Shown here in pieces: positions 41,701-50,796 of a DNA stretch of 64,000 bases; position 1 is the first letter of the stretch; every line of letters starts with the position of its first letter. The notes beneath the pieces were generated by a model. The model saw nothing but the letters and a program-made list of their open reading frames with translations. It was not told where the DNA came from and did no database searches. Source of the stretch: JAPOXR01 sp965116115 (GTDB lineage: Bacteria > Pseudomonadota > Alphaproteobacteria > Rhodobacterales > Rhodobacteraceae); the NCBI GenBank assembly GCA_965116115.1, contig OZ220486.1, forward strand, positions 1,674,001-1,738,000. Direction: 5' to 3'. Both the position numbers and the translations under genes were made by a program.

Positions 41701-42372
41701 GTGAGCGTGACGAGCACAGAGTCCTTTATTTCAGAGGTGTCGGAAGAGGTCCGGCGAGACCGGCTGTTCGCTTTGTTCCGGCGCCGCGGCTGGATCGGCA
41801 TAGCAGCCGTTCTGCTGATCGTCGGCGCGGCCGGTTTCCGCGAGTGGGACGCATCGCGGAAGCAAACGGCCGCCGAATCTTTCGGCGACGGACTGCGGGC
41901 GGCAATTTCCCAAAATGACGCGGAACCCAAGATCCGGGCGCTGGCGGAGCTGGAGGCTGACGGCGACCGCAAGGCGCTGGTCGGACTCGCCGCGGCGGGT
42001 GCGCTGGCCGGCGCGGGAGACGGCGCCGGGGCTCTGGACGAGCTGGCCGCTCTCGCCGGTGACGGAGATATATCCCCGGTCTACAGGGATCTGGCGGAAT
42101 TGAAGATGATCTGGATGCAGGCGGACGAGATTCCTCTGGAGGAACAACTGGAGCGGCTCTCGGCTCTGGAGGCTCCGGGGTCGCCGTTTCGGCTGCTCGC
42201 TAATGAAACCAGAGCGCATGCCCTGATCAGACACGGTCGGCTTGATGACGCCGCGGCGCTGTTGAAAAGAATCGGGGAGGAAACCGCCGTGCCCCGGAAT
42301 CTGAGGTCGCGCGCCGCGCAGCTCTTGGCCACACTCCGGCCGGAAACCAACAGCAGCGATGACTCTGAATAG
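41701..42372 (+). CDS. YfgM-like TPR membrane protein
   Basis: The 223-aa protein has a cytoplasmic N terminus, one membrane helix (GWIGIAAVLLIVGAAGF, about residues 30-46) and a C-terminal helical TPR-like part facing the periplasm. YfgM in gammaproteobacteria associates with the SecYEG translocon and periplasmic chaperones and sits upstream of bamB and der, as here. It starts with GTG at 41701 after aaccggag. The name is by synteny and topology. Confidence 0.8.
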   Translation: MSVTSTESFISEVSEEVRRDRLFALFRRRGWIGIAAVLLIVGAAGFREWDASRKQTAAESFGDGLRAAISQNDAEPKIRALAELEADGDRKALVGLAAAGALAGAGDGAGALDELAALAGDGDISPVYRDLAELKMIWMQADEIPLEEQLERLSALEAPGSPFRLLANETRAHALIRHGRLDDAAALLKRIGEETAVPRNLRSRAAQLLATLRPETNSSDDSE

Positions 42373-42418
42373 CCGTCAGCCTGGTCTGACGAGAGAACTT
42401 TTGGCCGGATTGACCGCG

Positions 42419-43777
42419 ATGAGTGTAAGATATTGCTTATTTGCGCTGACGGCGGCGGTGCTGCTGTCAGCGTGCTCGGAACAGGAAAAGATACTCACGG
42501 GCGAACGTTTTGATGTCCGGGTGCCGCTGTCGGTCACGGCCGGCCGCGTGTCCGACCCTGAGTCTGAGGAAGTCGTGTACATCAATCTCCTGAAGACGCA
42601 GAACCTTCCCGAACCGGTCCGGCTTCCGGACATGCGCAGTGACCGGGCGTGGCCGCAGCTGAACGGCGGCCCTGACCACCGCATCGACCATCCGGCGCTG
42701 TCCGGCAGTCCCCTTCCGGTATGGAGAGCGGATATCGGCGCCGGAAACAGCCGGCGCCAGCGAATCACCGCGGCTCCCGTGTCAGCGGCGGGATATGTGT
42801 TCGCCATGGATTCGCAGTCCCGCGTGACGGCGCATCTTCAGGACGGCAGCCCGGTTTGGTCGGTCAGTCTTGTGCCGCCGTCTGAAGAAATAGAAGAGAC
42901 AGCGGGCGGCGGTCTCGCTTATGACGACGGCACGCTGTACGTCACGACCGGATTCGGCCGATTGCACGCGCTGCGCGCATCGACCGGCGAGCTTTTCTGG
43001 TCGCAGAAATTCTCCGCTCCCGCCAGTTTCGCGCCTATGGTCGTGAACGGCCTGGTCTTCGTCGTGACTCAGGACGGTCAGGCATGGGCTGTCGAGACAC
43101 GTAACGGACGGCTGCGGCAGAATTGGCAGAGCGTTCCGACGGCGACCGGCGCCGCGGCGGGTTCCACGCCGGCCGCGCGGGACGATATCGCGGTCATTCC
43201 CTATCCATCCGGCGAAGTTCAGGCGGTGGGCATTGACGACGGCGGTCTGATCTGGTCGACAACTGTCGGCGGATCCCGCGGCGCTTCCGGCAGATCCTCG
43301 TTCCGCCCGATCACCAGCGCTCCCGTGATTGACGGCGACACTGTTTATGTCGCCAACCTGGCCGGCAAAATGGCGGCGATCGACATCACGACGGGTGAAG
43401 TCCTTTGGACGGCGGCGGAAGGATCGTCCAGTCCTGTCTGGCCCGCGTCCGGTTCGGTGTTCGTCGTCTCGGACGCCGGCGAACTGGTGCGGCTGGACGG
43501 CGCGACGGGCAAGAGGATCTGGGGAGTTCCGCTGCCGTTTTACGAGGGCGGGTTTTATGGCCGCCGCGAGTCCGTTTTCACCAATTTCGGGCCGGTTCTG
43601 GCGGGCGGACGGATGGTCGTGGCGTCCGGCGACAGCCGGATACGCTTTTTTGATCCGGTGAACGGCCGGCTCGTGTCCTCAATCGAAACCCGAAGCGGGG
43701 CCGCGGCTGCGCCCATCGTTGTCAGGGGCGTCCTTTACCTGGTCGATGAAGACGGCAGTCTGACCGCGTACCGGTAG
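42419..43777 (+). CDS. bamB: Outer membrane assembly lipoprotein BamB
   Basis: BamB is an eight-bladed propeller lipoprotein of the BAM complex that inserts outer-membrane proteins. The 452-aa protein has a signal with lipobox LLSAC and many PQQ-type blade repeats ending in tryptophan motifs (for example GSPVWSVSL, GELFWSQKF, GEVLWTA and GKRIWGV). I start at ATG 42419 to give a normal lipoprotein signal; the frame is open to ATG 42359. It lies between yfgM-like and der genes. Confidence 0.93.
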   Translation: MSVRYCLFALTAAVLLSACSEQEKILTGERFDVRVPLSVTAGRVSDPESEEVVYINLLKTQNLPEPVRLPDMRSDRAWPQLNGGPDHRIDHPALSGSPLPVWRADIGAGNSRRQRITAAPVSAAGYVFAMDSQSRVTAHLQDGSPVWSVSLVPPSEEIEETAGGGLAYDDGTLYVTTGFGRLHALRASTGELFWSQKFSAPASFAPMVVNGLVFVVTQDGQAWAVETRNGRLRQNWQSVPTATGAAAGSTPAARDDIAVIPYPSGEVQAVGIDDGGLIWSTTVGGSRGASGRSSFRPITSAPVIDGDTVYVANLAGKMAAIDITTGEVLWTAAEGSSSPVWPASGSVFVVSDAGELVRLDGATGKRIWGVPLPFYEGGFYGRRESVFTNFGPVLAGGRMVVASGDSRIRFFDPVNGRLVSSIETRSGAAAAPIVVRGVLYLVDEDGSLTAYR

Positions 43778-43808
43778 CTCCACGGCGCACGGAACCGGGC
43801 GGACCGCC

Positions 43809-45173
43809 ATGTCTCTGAGACTCGCGATCGTCGGACGGCCGAATGTCGGCAAGTCCACTTTGTTCAACCGGCTTGCCGGCAAGCGGCTGGCGCTGGTCGA
43901 TGACCGGCCCGGGGTGACGCGTGATTACCGTGAGGCCGAGACGCGGATCGGCGGTCTCGACATGACGCTGATCGACACGGCGGGACTGGAGAGCCGAAGC
44001 CGGGACGGACTGCGGATGTCCGTCCGCCGGATGACCGGGCAGGCGGTGAGCAGGGCCGACATGTGCCTGTTTCTAATCGACGCCCGCGCGGGCGCGCTCG
44101 CGGCGGACAACGAGGTCGCCGACTATCTGCGCCGTCATCACAGCAAGCCGGTGCTGCTTGCCGCCAACAAATGCGAGGGCAGCCTGGAAATGACGCTGAT
44201 TCATGAAGCGTATTCCCTCGGTTTCGGTGAACCGCTCAAAATCTCCGCTGAACACGGCGAGGGCATCGGCGACTTGATCTCGGCCGTCGCCGCGGCCGCT
44301 TCAGAGTCCGGCGTTCCGGAACTTTCCGCCCTTTCTGCCGGAGATTCGGCGGACGGTCAGGGCGAACCCGTTAGGATCGCCGTCGTTGGACGTCCGAATT
44401 CCGGCAAATCTTCGCTGATTAACAGAATTCTCGGCGCGGAGCGTCTGCTGACCGGCCCGAATCCCGGCGTGACCCGAGACGCCGTTTCAGTCCGTGCCGG
44501 CTGGAAGGGCATGGATGTCCGCATCCATGACACCGCGGGCATGCGCAAACGGGCGAAAATCGATGACAGGCTGGAAAAACTCTCCGTGGCCGACGGGCTC
44601 CGCGCCGTGGATTTCGCTGAAGTCGTGGTGCTGGTGCTTGACGCGGAGATTCCATTTGAATCGCAGGATGTCCGGATCGCCGATCTGGCCGAGAGGAACG
44701 GGCGGTCTGTCGTGTTCGCGGCCAATAAGTGGGACTTAATCCCTGAACGCGGGCGGCATCTCGCGAATCTGCGCGAATTGCTTGAAATCCGGCTTCCCGG
44801 CCTTCGCGGAGCCGAGTTGATTCCGGTTTCGGCCCGGTCCGGTTTCGGGCTGGGGCGGCTCAGCCAGGCGGTCCGGCGTTCCTGGGACATTTGGAACCGC
44901 CGGATCCCGACCAGTCAGCTCAACCGCTGGCTGGAAGACATGAAGGCGGCTCACCCTCCGCCCGCGCCCCGGGGCAGGCGGATCCGCCTGAGATATATCA
45001 CGCAGGTGAAAGCCCGGCCGCCGAGTTTCGTGATCATGTGTTCACGGCCCGGGGGGCTGCCGACGGATTACCTGCGGTTTCTCAAAAACGGGTTGCGGCG
45101 GAGTTTCGGACTTGACGGCGTGCCCATACGCATCACGCTGCGCGCGCAGGCCGGGGACAGCCCGCTCGGCTGA
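43809..45173 (+). CDS. der: Ribosome-assembly GTPase Der (EngA)
   Basis: Der is an essential GTPase for large ribosomal subunit assembly. The 454-aa protein carries two GTPase domains in tandem: GRPNVGKST near residues 9-17 with DTAG, and GRPNSGKSS near 195-203 with DTAG, plus ANKCE and ANKWD (NKxD) in each. A KH-like C-terminal domain follows. Length matches. It is the last plus-strand gene of the yfgM-bamB-der group and is convergent with the SDR gene at 45183. Confidence 0.96.
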   Translation: MSLRLAIVGRPNVGKSTLFNRLAGKRLALVDDRPGVTRDYREAETRIGGLDMTLIDTAGLESRSRDGLRMSVRRMTGQAVSRADMCLFLIDARAGALAADNEVADYLRRHHSKPVLLAANKCEGSLEMTLIHEAYSLGFGEPLKISAEHGEGIGDLISAVAAAASESGVPELSALSAGDSADGQGEPVRIAVVGRPNSGKSSLINRILGAERLLTGPNPGVTRDAVSVRAGWKGMDVRIHDTAGMRKRAKIDDRLEKLSVADGLRAVDFAEVVVLVLDAEIPFESQDVRIADLAERNGRSVVFAANKWDLIPERGRHLANLRELLEIRLPGLRGAELIPVSARSGFGLGRLSQAVRRSWDIWNRRIPTSQLNRWLEDMKAAHPPPAPRGRRIRLRYITQVKARPPSFVIMCSRPGGLPTDYLRFLKNGLRRSFGLDGVPIRITLRAQAGDSPLG

Positions 45174-45182
45174 CGTTTCGGC

Positions 45183-45869
45183 TCACCGGGGCAGCCAGCC
45201 GAAACGCCGGGGGCACAGGTTCCGCAGTTCCGCGGCGATTCGCCTCGCTTCCGCCATCGGATCGGCGAGCCGGCTGCGGTCTTCACCGGGGAAGAAGCGC
45301 GCCCGCACGGCGGTTCGCATCGGCTGCGGCTTGAAGATGTGAACGGAAATACCCAGCCGGCGGCTTTCGTTCCGCCAGCTGCGGGCCAAGGCGGTCTGGG
45401 CGGCTTTGGAACTGCCGTAGCGGCCGAAATAGCGTTCGCCGGACCGGGAATCCTCAAAAAACACCGCGCCCGCGCGGGAAGAGTTTTTCAGCAGCGGATC
45501 GCAGCAGGCGATCAGTCTTTCCGTCGCCAGCGCATTGATGCGCAGCGCTTTCTCCAGATCCGTGCGGTCGCCGTGCGCGACCGGTGACAGAGCGGGTGCA
45601 TGGACGGCAGCGTGAATGAGCAGATCCAGCCGTCCCCAGCGTTCCCTCAGCTGTCCCGCAAGCTGCTCCAGCGATGAATCGGCGGCGATATCCATGACGG
45701 CGAGGCTCGCGCTGCCGCCTTTGCGGCGGATCCGGTCGTCCAGCTCTTCCAGCGCTCCGGCGGTGCGGGCCAGCGCGATAATGTGTGAATGTCCGCATGC
45801 GGCCGTCTCCGCCAAAGCCGCGCCGAGACCTCTGGATGCGCCGGTCACCAGCGCGACGGCCTTGGTCAC
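45183..45869 (-). CDS. SDR-family oxidoreductase (YxxxK present)
   Basis: The 228-aa protein has TGASRGLGAA near residues 9-18, IHAAV at the NAG position, and YGSSK (YxxxK) near 157-161. The C terminus has HIFKPQPMRTAVRA, a variation of the PGxxxT segment. In many alphaproteobacteria this gene follows cvpA-purF; here it follows cvpA directly and no purF is present. It may be co-transcribed with radA and cvpA. Substrate is unknown. Confidence 0.88.
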   Translation of the reverse strand: MTKAVALVTGASRGLGAALAETAACGHSHIIALARTAGALEELDDRIRRKGGSASLAVMDIAADSSLEQLAGQLRERWGRLDLLIHAAVHAPALSPVAHGDRTDLEKALRINALATERLIACCDPLLKNSSRAGAVFFEDSRSGERYFGRYGSSKAAQTALARSWRNESRRLGISVHIFKPQPMRTAVRARFFPGEDRSRLADPMAEARRIAAELRNLCPRRFGWLPR

Positions 45870-45933
45870 GGGAAGATGAGCCGGCGGTTCATGCGGACAG
45901 GCTCAGGGCAACCGCGCGGTGCGCCGCCCGGGT

Positions 45934-46605
45934 TCAGCCGCCCGGCGCGGGAGCATCATCCGCCGCCGGGGGATCGACCGGCGGAGGAGCGTCATCCTGA
46001 ACCGGGATTTCAGCAGGCAGCGCGGATTCCGCTGGAACAGGCGCGGCCTCGCCGGCGCAGACAGCGGTTATGTTGCTGTAAATCACAGACAGCTTGCTTG
46101 CCGCGTTGGACGGGAGCTGGGCCTGGATCCGCAGTTGCAGATCATGGAAGACCGTCGCGCTGCCGGACTCGGAGACTGAAGTCAGCATCTGGGTGCCGGA
46201 GAACGCGGCCTCATGCAGTATCAAGATCACGGCCACGACCAGAATGCCGCGGATAACGCCGAAGATCAGCCCCAGCCCTTGATTTATGATGCCGAGGGCG
46301 GGCTGGGAGGTCAGCTTGGCCAGCAGCGCGGTGATCAAAGAACAGACCATCAACGTGGCGGCGAAAACCAGAGTGAACGCGACGATGATCGACAGTTCGC
46401 AGCTGCCGGTGAGATATTCGCCCAAGAGGGGCAGGCCGTTGACCAGCGGAACGGCTTGAGGGGCCAGAAAATACGCGGCGGCGGCGGCGGCGAGCCAGCC
46501 CGCGACTGACATGACTTCACGGACCACGCCCCGGAGATAAGCGAAATAGGCGGATATCAGTATGATGACCGTCGCTACCCCGTCGAACAGATTGAATTCT
46601 CCCAT
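45934..46605 (-). CDS. cvpA: CvpA-family membrane protein
   Basis: CvpA proteins have four membrane helices and were first tied to colicin V production; the present view is an envelope or stress role. The 223-aa product has helices beginning NLFDGVATVIILISAYFAYL, with RGVVREVMSVAGWLAAAAAAYF, LSIIVAFTLVFAATLMV and FGVIRGILVVAVILIL, then a Pro/Ala-rich tail. I start at ATG 46605 (8 bases after radA); ATG 46629 is an alternative that overlaps radA. The usual purF neighbour is missing. Confidence 0.88.
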   Translation of the reverse strand: MGEFNLFDGVATVIILISAYFAYLRGVVREVMSVAGWLAAAAAAYFLAPQAVPLVNGLPLLGEYLTGSCELSIIVAFTLVFAATLMVCSLITALLAKLTSQPALGIINQGLGLIFGVIRGILVVAVILILHEAAFSGTQMLTSVSESGSATVFHDLQLRIQAQLPSNAASKLSVIYSNITAVCAGEAAPVPAESALPAEIPVQDDAPPPVDPPAADDAPAPGG

Positions 46606-46612
46606 TGCCGCC

Positions 46613-47992
46613 TCAATCTGTGCTGACATTGTCGGAGGCGCCGCTGAATTCGGACGCGGCGGCGCCGAGATGGGCCAGCCTTTTGACACTGATGCCGCCG
46701 ATAGACAACCTGCGTTCACCTTCGGGCATGAAGGCATGGTTGAATCCGAGTCTCGCGCATTCCTTCAAGCGGGTTTCCGGCTGCGGCACCGGCCGGATCG
46801 TCCCGGACAGGCTGATTTCGCCGAACACCGCGGACTGCGGAGGCAGCGGCCGTCCGGACTGCGCCGACATCAACGCGGCCGCCACGGCGAGATCAGCCGC
46901 GGGTTCCGTCAGTCTGAGTCCGCCGGCGATGTTCAGATAGACGTCCTGTCCCGCGAAACCCAGGCCGCAGCGGGCTTCGAGCACCGCAAGCGTCATCGCC
47001 AAGCGGCCGCTGTCCCAGCCGACCACCGTGCGCCGCGCCGTGGAATAGGCGGAAGGCGCGACCAGAGCCTGGATTTCAACGAGCAGCGGGCGCGTGCCTT
47101 CTATTCCGGCGAAGGCGACGGAGCCGGGGGCGGGTGTTTCCCTGCCGGGCAGAAAAAGGGACGAAGGATCAGCGACGCCGCGCAGACCGGCGGAGGTCAT
47201 TTCGAAGACGCCGATTTCATCAGCCGGGCCGAACCGGTTCTTGACGGAACGCAGAATGCGGAAATGATGTCCCCGCCCGCCTTCAAAATACAGCACGGTG
47301 TCAACCATATGCTCGACAACCCGCGGCCCCGCCAATTGACCTTCTTTGGTAACATGGCCGACAAGAACGGCCGCCGCGCCGCTCCGTTTCGCGAAGCGGA
47401 CGATTTCATATCCGACCGAGCGGACCTGCGCGACGGACCCCGGCGCACCCTCTACGTTGTCCGACCACATCGTCTGGATTGAATCCAGTACCACGAGGTC
47501 CGGCTTGAGCTGTTCCGCCGCGGCGAGAATGTCCCGGAGATTCGCGGCCGCGGCGACACCGACCCTTGAATCGGAAATGCCGAGCCGGGCGGCCCGAATC
47601 CGAATCTGCGCCAGCGCTTCTTCGCCGGTGAAGTAGTACGCGTTTCGATCGGCGGAAAAGGCGGCTGCGGCCTGCAGCATCAGCGTGGACTTTCCGATGC
47701 CCGGATCGCCCCCGACAAGAATCGCCGAGGCCGGCGCAAGACCGCCGCCGAGCACGCGGTCGAGTTCGCCCAGACCGGTCGGCGAGGGCTCCGCGGATTC
47801 TACGGCGCCTGCGAGGCCGCGGACCGGAACCGGAGTTCCCCGGCCTGCCGCGAGGGTTAATGATTCCGGCCCGCTCAAATCCTCGCGCTTTTCGATGGTG
47901 TTCCAAGCGCCGCAGTTTTCGCACCGGCCTGCCCATTTTGAGCGTTCCGTTCCGCAGCTGCTGCACCTGTAGTTTTGATTCACCCGGGCCAA
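46613..47992 (-). CDS. radA: DNA repair protein RadA
   Basis: RadA is a RecA-like ATPase that helps process recombination intermediates. The 459-aa protein has the N-terminal zinc finger (YRCSSCGTE and GRCENCGAW), Walker A GGDPGIGKST near residues 93-102, the family motif VKNRFGP near 250-256, and a C-terminal Lon protease-like domain without proteolytic function. Length is normal. It is in a minus-strand string with dnaB, alr, mlaE, mlaF and cvpA. Confidence 0.96.
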   Translation of the reverse strand: MARVNQNYRCSSCGTERSKWAGRCENCGAWNTIEKREDLSGPESLTLAAGRGTPVPVRGLAGAVESAEPSPTGLGELDRVLGGGLAPASAILVGGDPGIGKSTLMLQAAAAFSADRNAYYFTGEEALAQIRIRAARLGISDSRVGVAAAANLRDILAAAEQLKPDLVVLDSIQTMWSDNVEGAPGSVAQVRSVGYEIVRFAKRSGAAAVLVGHVTKEGQLAGPRVVEHMVDTVLYFEGGRGHHFRILRSVKNRFGPADEIGVFEMTSAGLRGVADPSSLFLPGRETPAPGSVAFAGIEGTRPLLVEIQALVAPSAYSTARRTVVGWDSGRLAMTLAVLEARCGLGFAGQDVYLNIAGGLRLTEPAADLAVAAALMSAQSGRPLPPQSAVFGEISLSGTIRPVPQPETRLKECARLGFNHAFMPEGERRLSIGGISVKRLAHLGAAASEFSGASDNVSTD

Positions 47993-48070
47993 TCCGCTCT
48001 CCTCAAGGCGAACAGGCCGGAAAGCCCTGGAACGCGTAGGCCGGGTTTTGGCGCAAAGCCGGGGCGCGGG

Positions 48071-48826
48071 TCAAATCGCAACCGTCATCGGTCCGTCGGA
48101 CGATCCCGTGATGAACTGACGTAGGTAGGGGTTGTCGGAACCGGCCAAGCCTTCCGACGGGCCCGTCCAGACGATCTCGCCGCCGTGAAGGAGCCCGACG
48201 CGGTCGGAGACGGTCCTCACGCTCGCCATGTCATGCGTGATCGCGACGGCTGTGACTCTTGATTCACGTACAATGCCGCGGATGAGTTCGTTGATGATTG
48301 AAGCGCGGATCGGGTCAAGGCCCGTGATCGGCTCGTCGAAAAAAATGAATTCAGGATCCGCCGCGATGGCCCGGGCCAGCCCGGCCCGCTTTTTCATTCC
48401 TCCGGACAATTCGGATGGATACTGATCCGCGACATCGGCGCCGAGACCCACGCGCTCAAGCTTTTCAATGGCTACGGCCTTCGCTTTCGCCGCCGGCATC
48501 CTCCCGCTGCCGCGCATGAGCCGGAATCCGATATTCTGCCATACCGGCATGGAATCGAACAAAGCGCCTTCCTGGAACAGCATTCCGATGCGGCTGTAGT
48601 CGATTCCGTCCCGCTCCCGGATGTCTTTGCCGTCAATCAGGATTCGTCCTTTGTCCAGCGGAATGAGGCCCAGAACGCACTTCATCAAAACGGACTTTCC
48701 CGAACCGGAACCGCCGATCACGGCGAAGCAGTCGCCGCGGCTGACCGTCAGCGAAACCCCGTTCAGCACGCGGTTGTCGCCGAACGCCTTTTCCGCGCCT
48801 TCAATTCTGATCGCCGGATCAGCCAC
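48071..48826 (-). CDS. mlaF: ABC transporter ATP-binding protein MlaF
   Basis: MlaF powers phospholipid transport between outer and inner membrane. The 251-aa protein has Walker A GGSGSGKSV near residues 34-42, the signature ELSGGMKKRAGLARA (the Met-Lys-Lys form is typical of this family), Walker B FIFFDEPITGLDP and ITHDMAS. It lies 21 bases from the permease gene mlaE. No MlaD substrate-binding gene is in this window, so it must be elsewhere. Confidence 0.93.
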   Translation of the reverse strand: MADPAIRIEGAEKAFGDNRVLNGVSLTVSRGDCFAVIGGSGSGKSVLMKCVLGLIPLDKGRILIDGKDIRERDGIDYSRIGMLFQEGALFDSMPVWQNIGFRLMRGSGRMPAAKAKAVAIEKLERVGLGADVADQYPSELSGGMKKRAGLARAIAADPEFIFFDEPITGLDPIRASIINELIRGIVRESRVTAVAITHDMASVRTVSDRVGLLHGGEIVWTGPSEGLAGSDNPYLRQFITGSSDGPMTVAI

Positions 48827-48847
48827 GCATCTGCCTCGGAAAACTGT

Positions 48848-49633
48848 TCATACAGCGAAAAACAGCTGTGTCAGGATATAGTTCGAGGCGATGATCATTG
48901 CCGAAGAGAGAGCCACCGCGCTGGTTGTCGCGCGGCCGACTCCTTTGGCTCCTTCGCCTGAACGCATGCCGGAATAGCACCCGACCAGCGAAATGATCAT
49001 GCCGAACACGGCCGCTTTCACCAGTCCGGACGTCACGTCGCTCTGCTCCAGAAACCGTAGGGTGGTGCTGACATAGGTCTGGGGAGCGATGCCGAGTCTC
49101 GCGGTGCCCACCAGATATCCGCCCATGATCCCCAGGATATCGCCGATACCGGTCAGGACAGGCAGAGCCAGAGTCGCAGCGAGGATGCGGGGGGTCACGA
49201 GATATTTGACTGGATGGGTTGACAGAGTGACCAAAGCGTCGATTTGCTCTGTCACTTTCATTGTGCCGATTTCAGCCGCGATCGCCGACGCGGCCCGCCC
49301 GGCGACCATCAGGCCGCATAAGACCGGTCCGAGTTCCCGCAGCATGCCGATGGCGACAATAGTCGGCACCGCGGCTTCGGCGGCGAACCGGGATCCTCCG
49401 GTGTGGATCTGCAGAGCCAAGGCTCCGCCGGCGAACAGGGCCGTGAGTCCGACCACCGGCAAACTGAAAAAACCGATCGCCATCAGAGCATTGAAGAATT
49501 CGCGCCCGTAAAAGGGGGGGCGGAACAGATGGCTGAGCGCCGCCGCGGAGAACAGCGAGAACTTACCGGTCTCCCGGCACAGGCCGATCGCGAAGCGGCC
49601 AAGCGCGGTCAATCCGCGGACAGTCAGCGTCAT
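48848..49633 (-). CDS. mlaE: Lipid-transport ABC permease MlaE
   Basis: MlaE is the membrane subunit of the phospholipid transporter with MlaF. The 261-aa protein has the family signature GPVLCGLMVAGRAASAIAAE, then GTMKVTEQIDAL, and five hydrophobic segments. The C terminus has GVGRATTSAVALSSAMI. It is 21 bases upstream of mlaF and 15 bases after alr, and is probably co-transcribed with both. Function is by homology. Confidence 0.94.
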   Translation of the reverse strand: MTLTVRGLTALGRFAIGLCRETGKFSLFSAAALSHLFRPPFYGREFFNALMAIGFFSLPVVGLTALFAGGALALQIHTGGSRFAAEAAVPTIVAIGMLRELGPVLCGLMVAGRAASAIAAEIGTMKVTEQIDALVTLSTHPVKYLVTPRILAATLALPVLTGIGDILGIMGGYLVGTARLGIAPQTYVSTTLRFLEQSDVTSGLVKAAVFGMIISLVGCYSGMRSGEGAKGVGRATTSAVALSSAMIIASNYILTQLFFAV

Positions 49634-49648
49634 GGCTGCCGGATGCGT

Positions 49649-50695
49649 CTACAGCGAATGTCCATAAACCCTCTTATATCTCCCGCCCAAGTTTGTCAGC
49701 ACTTCATGGCCGATCGTGAAGGCATCCGAAGCCAAATCGTCCACCGTCTGGCTGTCTCCGAGAAGCTGCAGGGATTCAGGATCGCACGGCAGTTCGGTGA
49801 TATCAACAGTGATGAGGTCCATGGAAATACGCCCCACGACAGGACATTTGTGATGATTCCAGCACAGTTTGGCCCGTCCGCCGAGCATCCGGAATATCCC
49901 ATCGGCGTAACCGGCTGAAATCGTGGCGATTCTGCGGCTTTCCGTCGCTGTCCACGCCGCGCCGTAACCTACCGCTCCGCCGGTTTCGACAGTCCTGGTC
50001 TGAATCACCGGAATGTCCAGGCGGACGACGGGCTTTGCCGATGAGTAAGGAAAACAGCCGTACAATCCGATTCCCGGCCTGGTCATATCGAAATGATAGT
50101 CCGGCCCGAGGAGTATGCCGCCGGTCGCCGCCAGGGATTTCGGGGCGTCCAGAGGGCCGGCGATGTCATTGAAGGCTTTCAGCTGGCGCTCATTCATCCG
50201 GTGTTTCGGATCCTCTGCGCAGGCGAGGTGGCTCAGGATGAGTTCCGGCCCGGCATCCAAGGCGGACGGCATGATCTCTGACAGCTCTGCCTCGTCCATG
50301 CCTAGACGGTTCATGCCGGTATTGATCTGAAGTCCGAACGGATGGCCGGGCAGGCGGCTCATGTGCCGAGCGAACTGCTCTGTTGAATTCAGCATCGGGA
50401 TCAGACGGTGGTCAGCGAGATGCCCGCTGTCGTCCTTCATATGGCCCCCGAAGACGAATATCCGGGAATTGTCCGACAAGGATCTGCGGACGTCCGCGCC
50501 CTCCGCCGCTTGGGCGACGAAAAAACTGCGCGCTCCCGCATCCCGAAGGCAGGCGGCGATTTCCGCCGCTCCGAGCGAATAGCCGTCCGCTTTGATGACG
50601 GCCCCGGTTTCGACATCAGGGCCGGACAAGCTGTTCAGAGACCGCCAGTTGTCTTGGACGGCGGCAAGATTGATCTGAAGAACGGCTTCCGCCAT
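49649..50695 (-). CDS. alr: Alanine racemase
   Basis: Alr makes D-alanine for peptidoglycan with pyridoxal phosphate. The 348-aa protein has the cofactor Lys in VIKADGYSLGA near residues 26-36, and the opposing catalytic Tyr in AVGYGAAW near 250-257. I chose ATG 50695, preceded by aagggcaatgttaac, because the family begins with a short strand (here AEAVLQINLAAVQDNW). The longer frame to 50797 is upstream DNA. dnaB ends at 50797 on the same strand. Confidence 0.94.
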   Translation of the reverse strand: MAEAVLQINLAAVQDNWRSLNSLSGPDVETGAVIKADGYSLGAAEIAACLRDAGARSFFVAQAAEGADVRRSLSDNSRIFVFGGHMKDDSGHLADHRLIPMLNSTEQFARHMSRLPGHPFGLQINTGMNRLGMDEAELSEIMPSALDAGPELILSHLACAEDPKHRMNERQLKAFNDIAGPLDAPKSLAATGGILLGPDYHFDMTRPGIGLYGCFPYSSAKPVVRLDIPVIQTRTVETGGAVGYGAAWTATESRRIATISAGYADGIFRMLGGRAKLCWNHHKCPVVGRISMDLITVDITELPCDPESLQLLGDSQTVDDLASDAFTIGHEVLTNLGGRYKRVYGHSL

Positions 50696-50796
50696 GTTAA
50701 CATTGCCCTTGACATTCCATGCCGGGGCGGCTGCGTTCCGCGCCGAATGCGCGGTTTCGTCCTGCTCGGCAGCGCACCGGCTGCGGCGCGGGTTCA

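Noticed and set aside
46562..47482. 306-residue plus-strand frame opposite radA
   Set aside because: Shadow of radA, which has all its motifs.
49500..49520. Run of seven G in mlaE as another possible switch
   Set aside because: The frame is intact across it and seven bases is short for slippage; no alternative-frame ending with family similarity follows.
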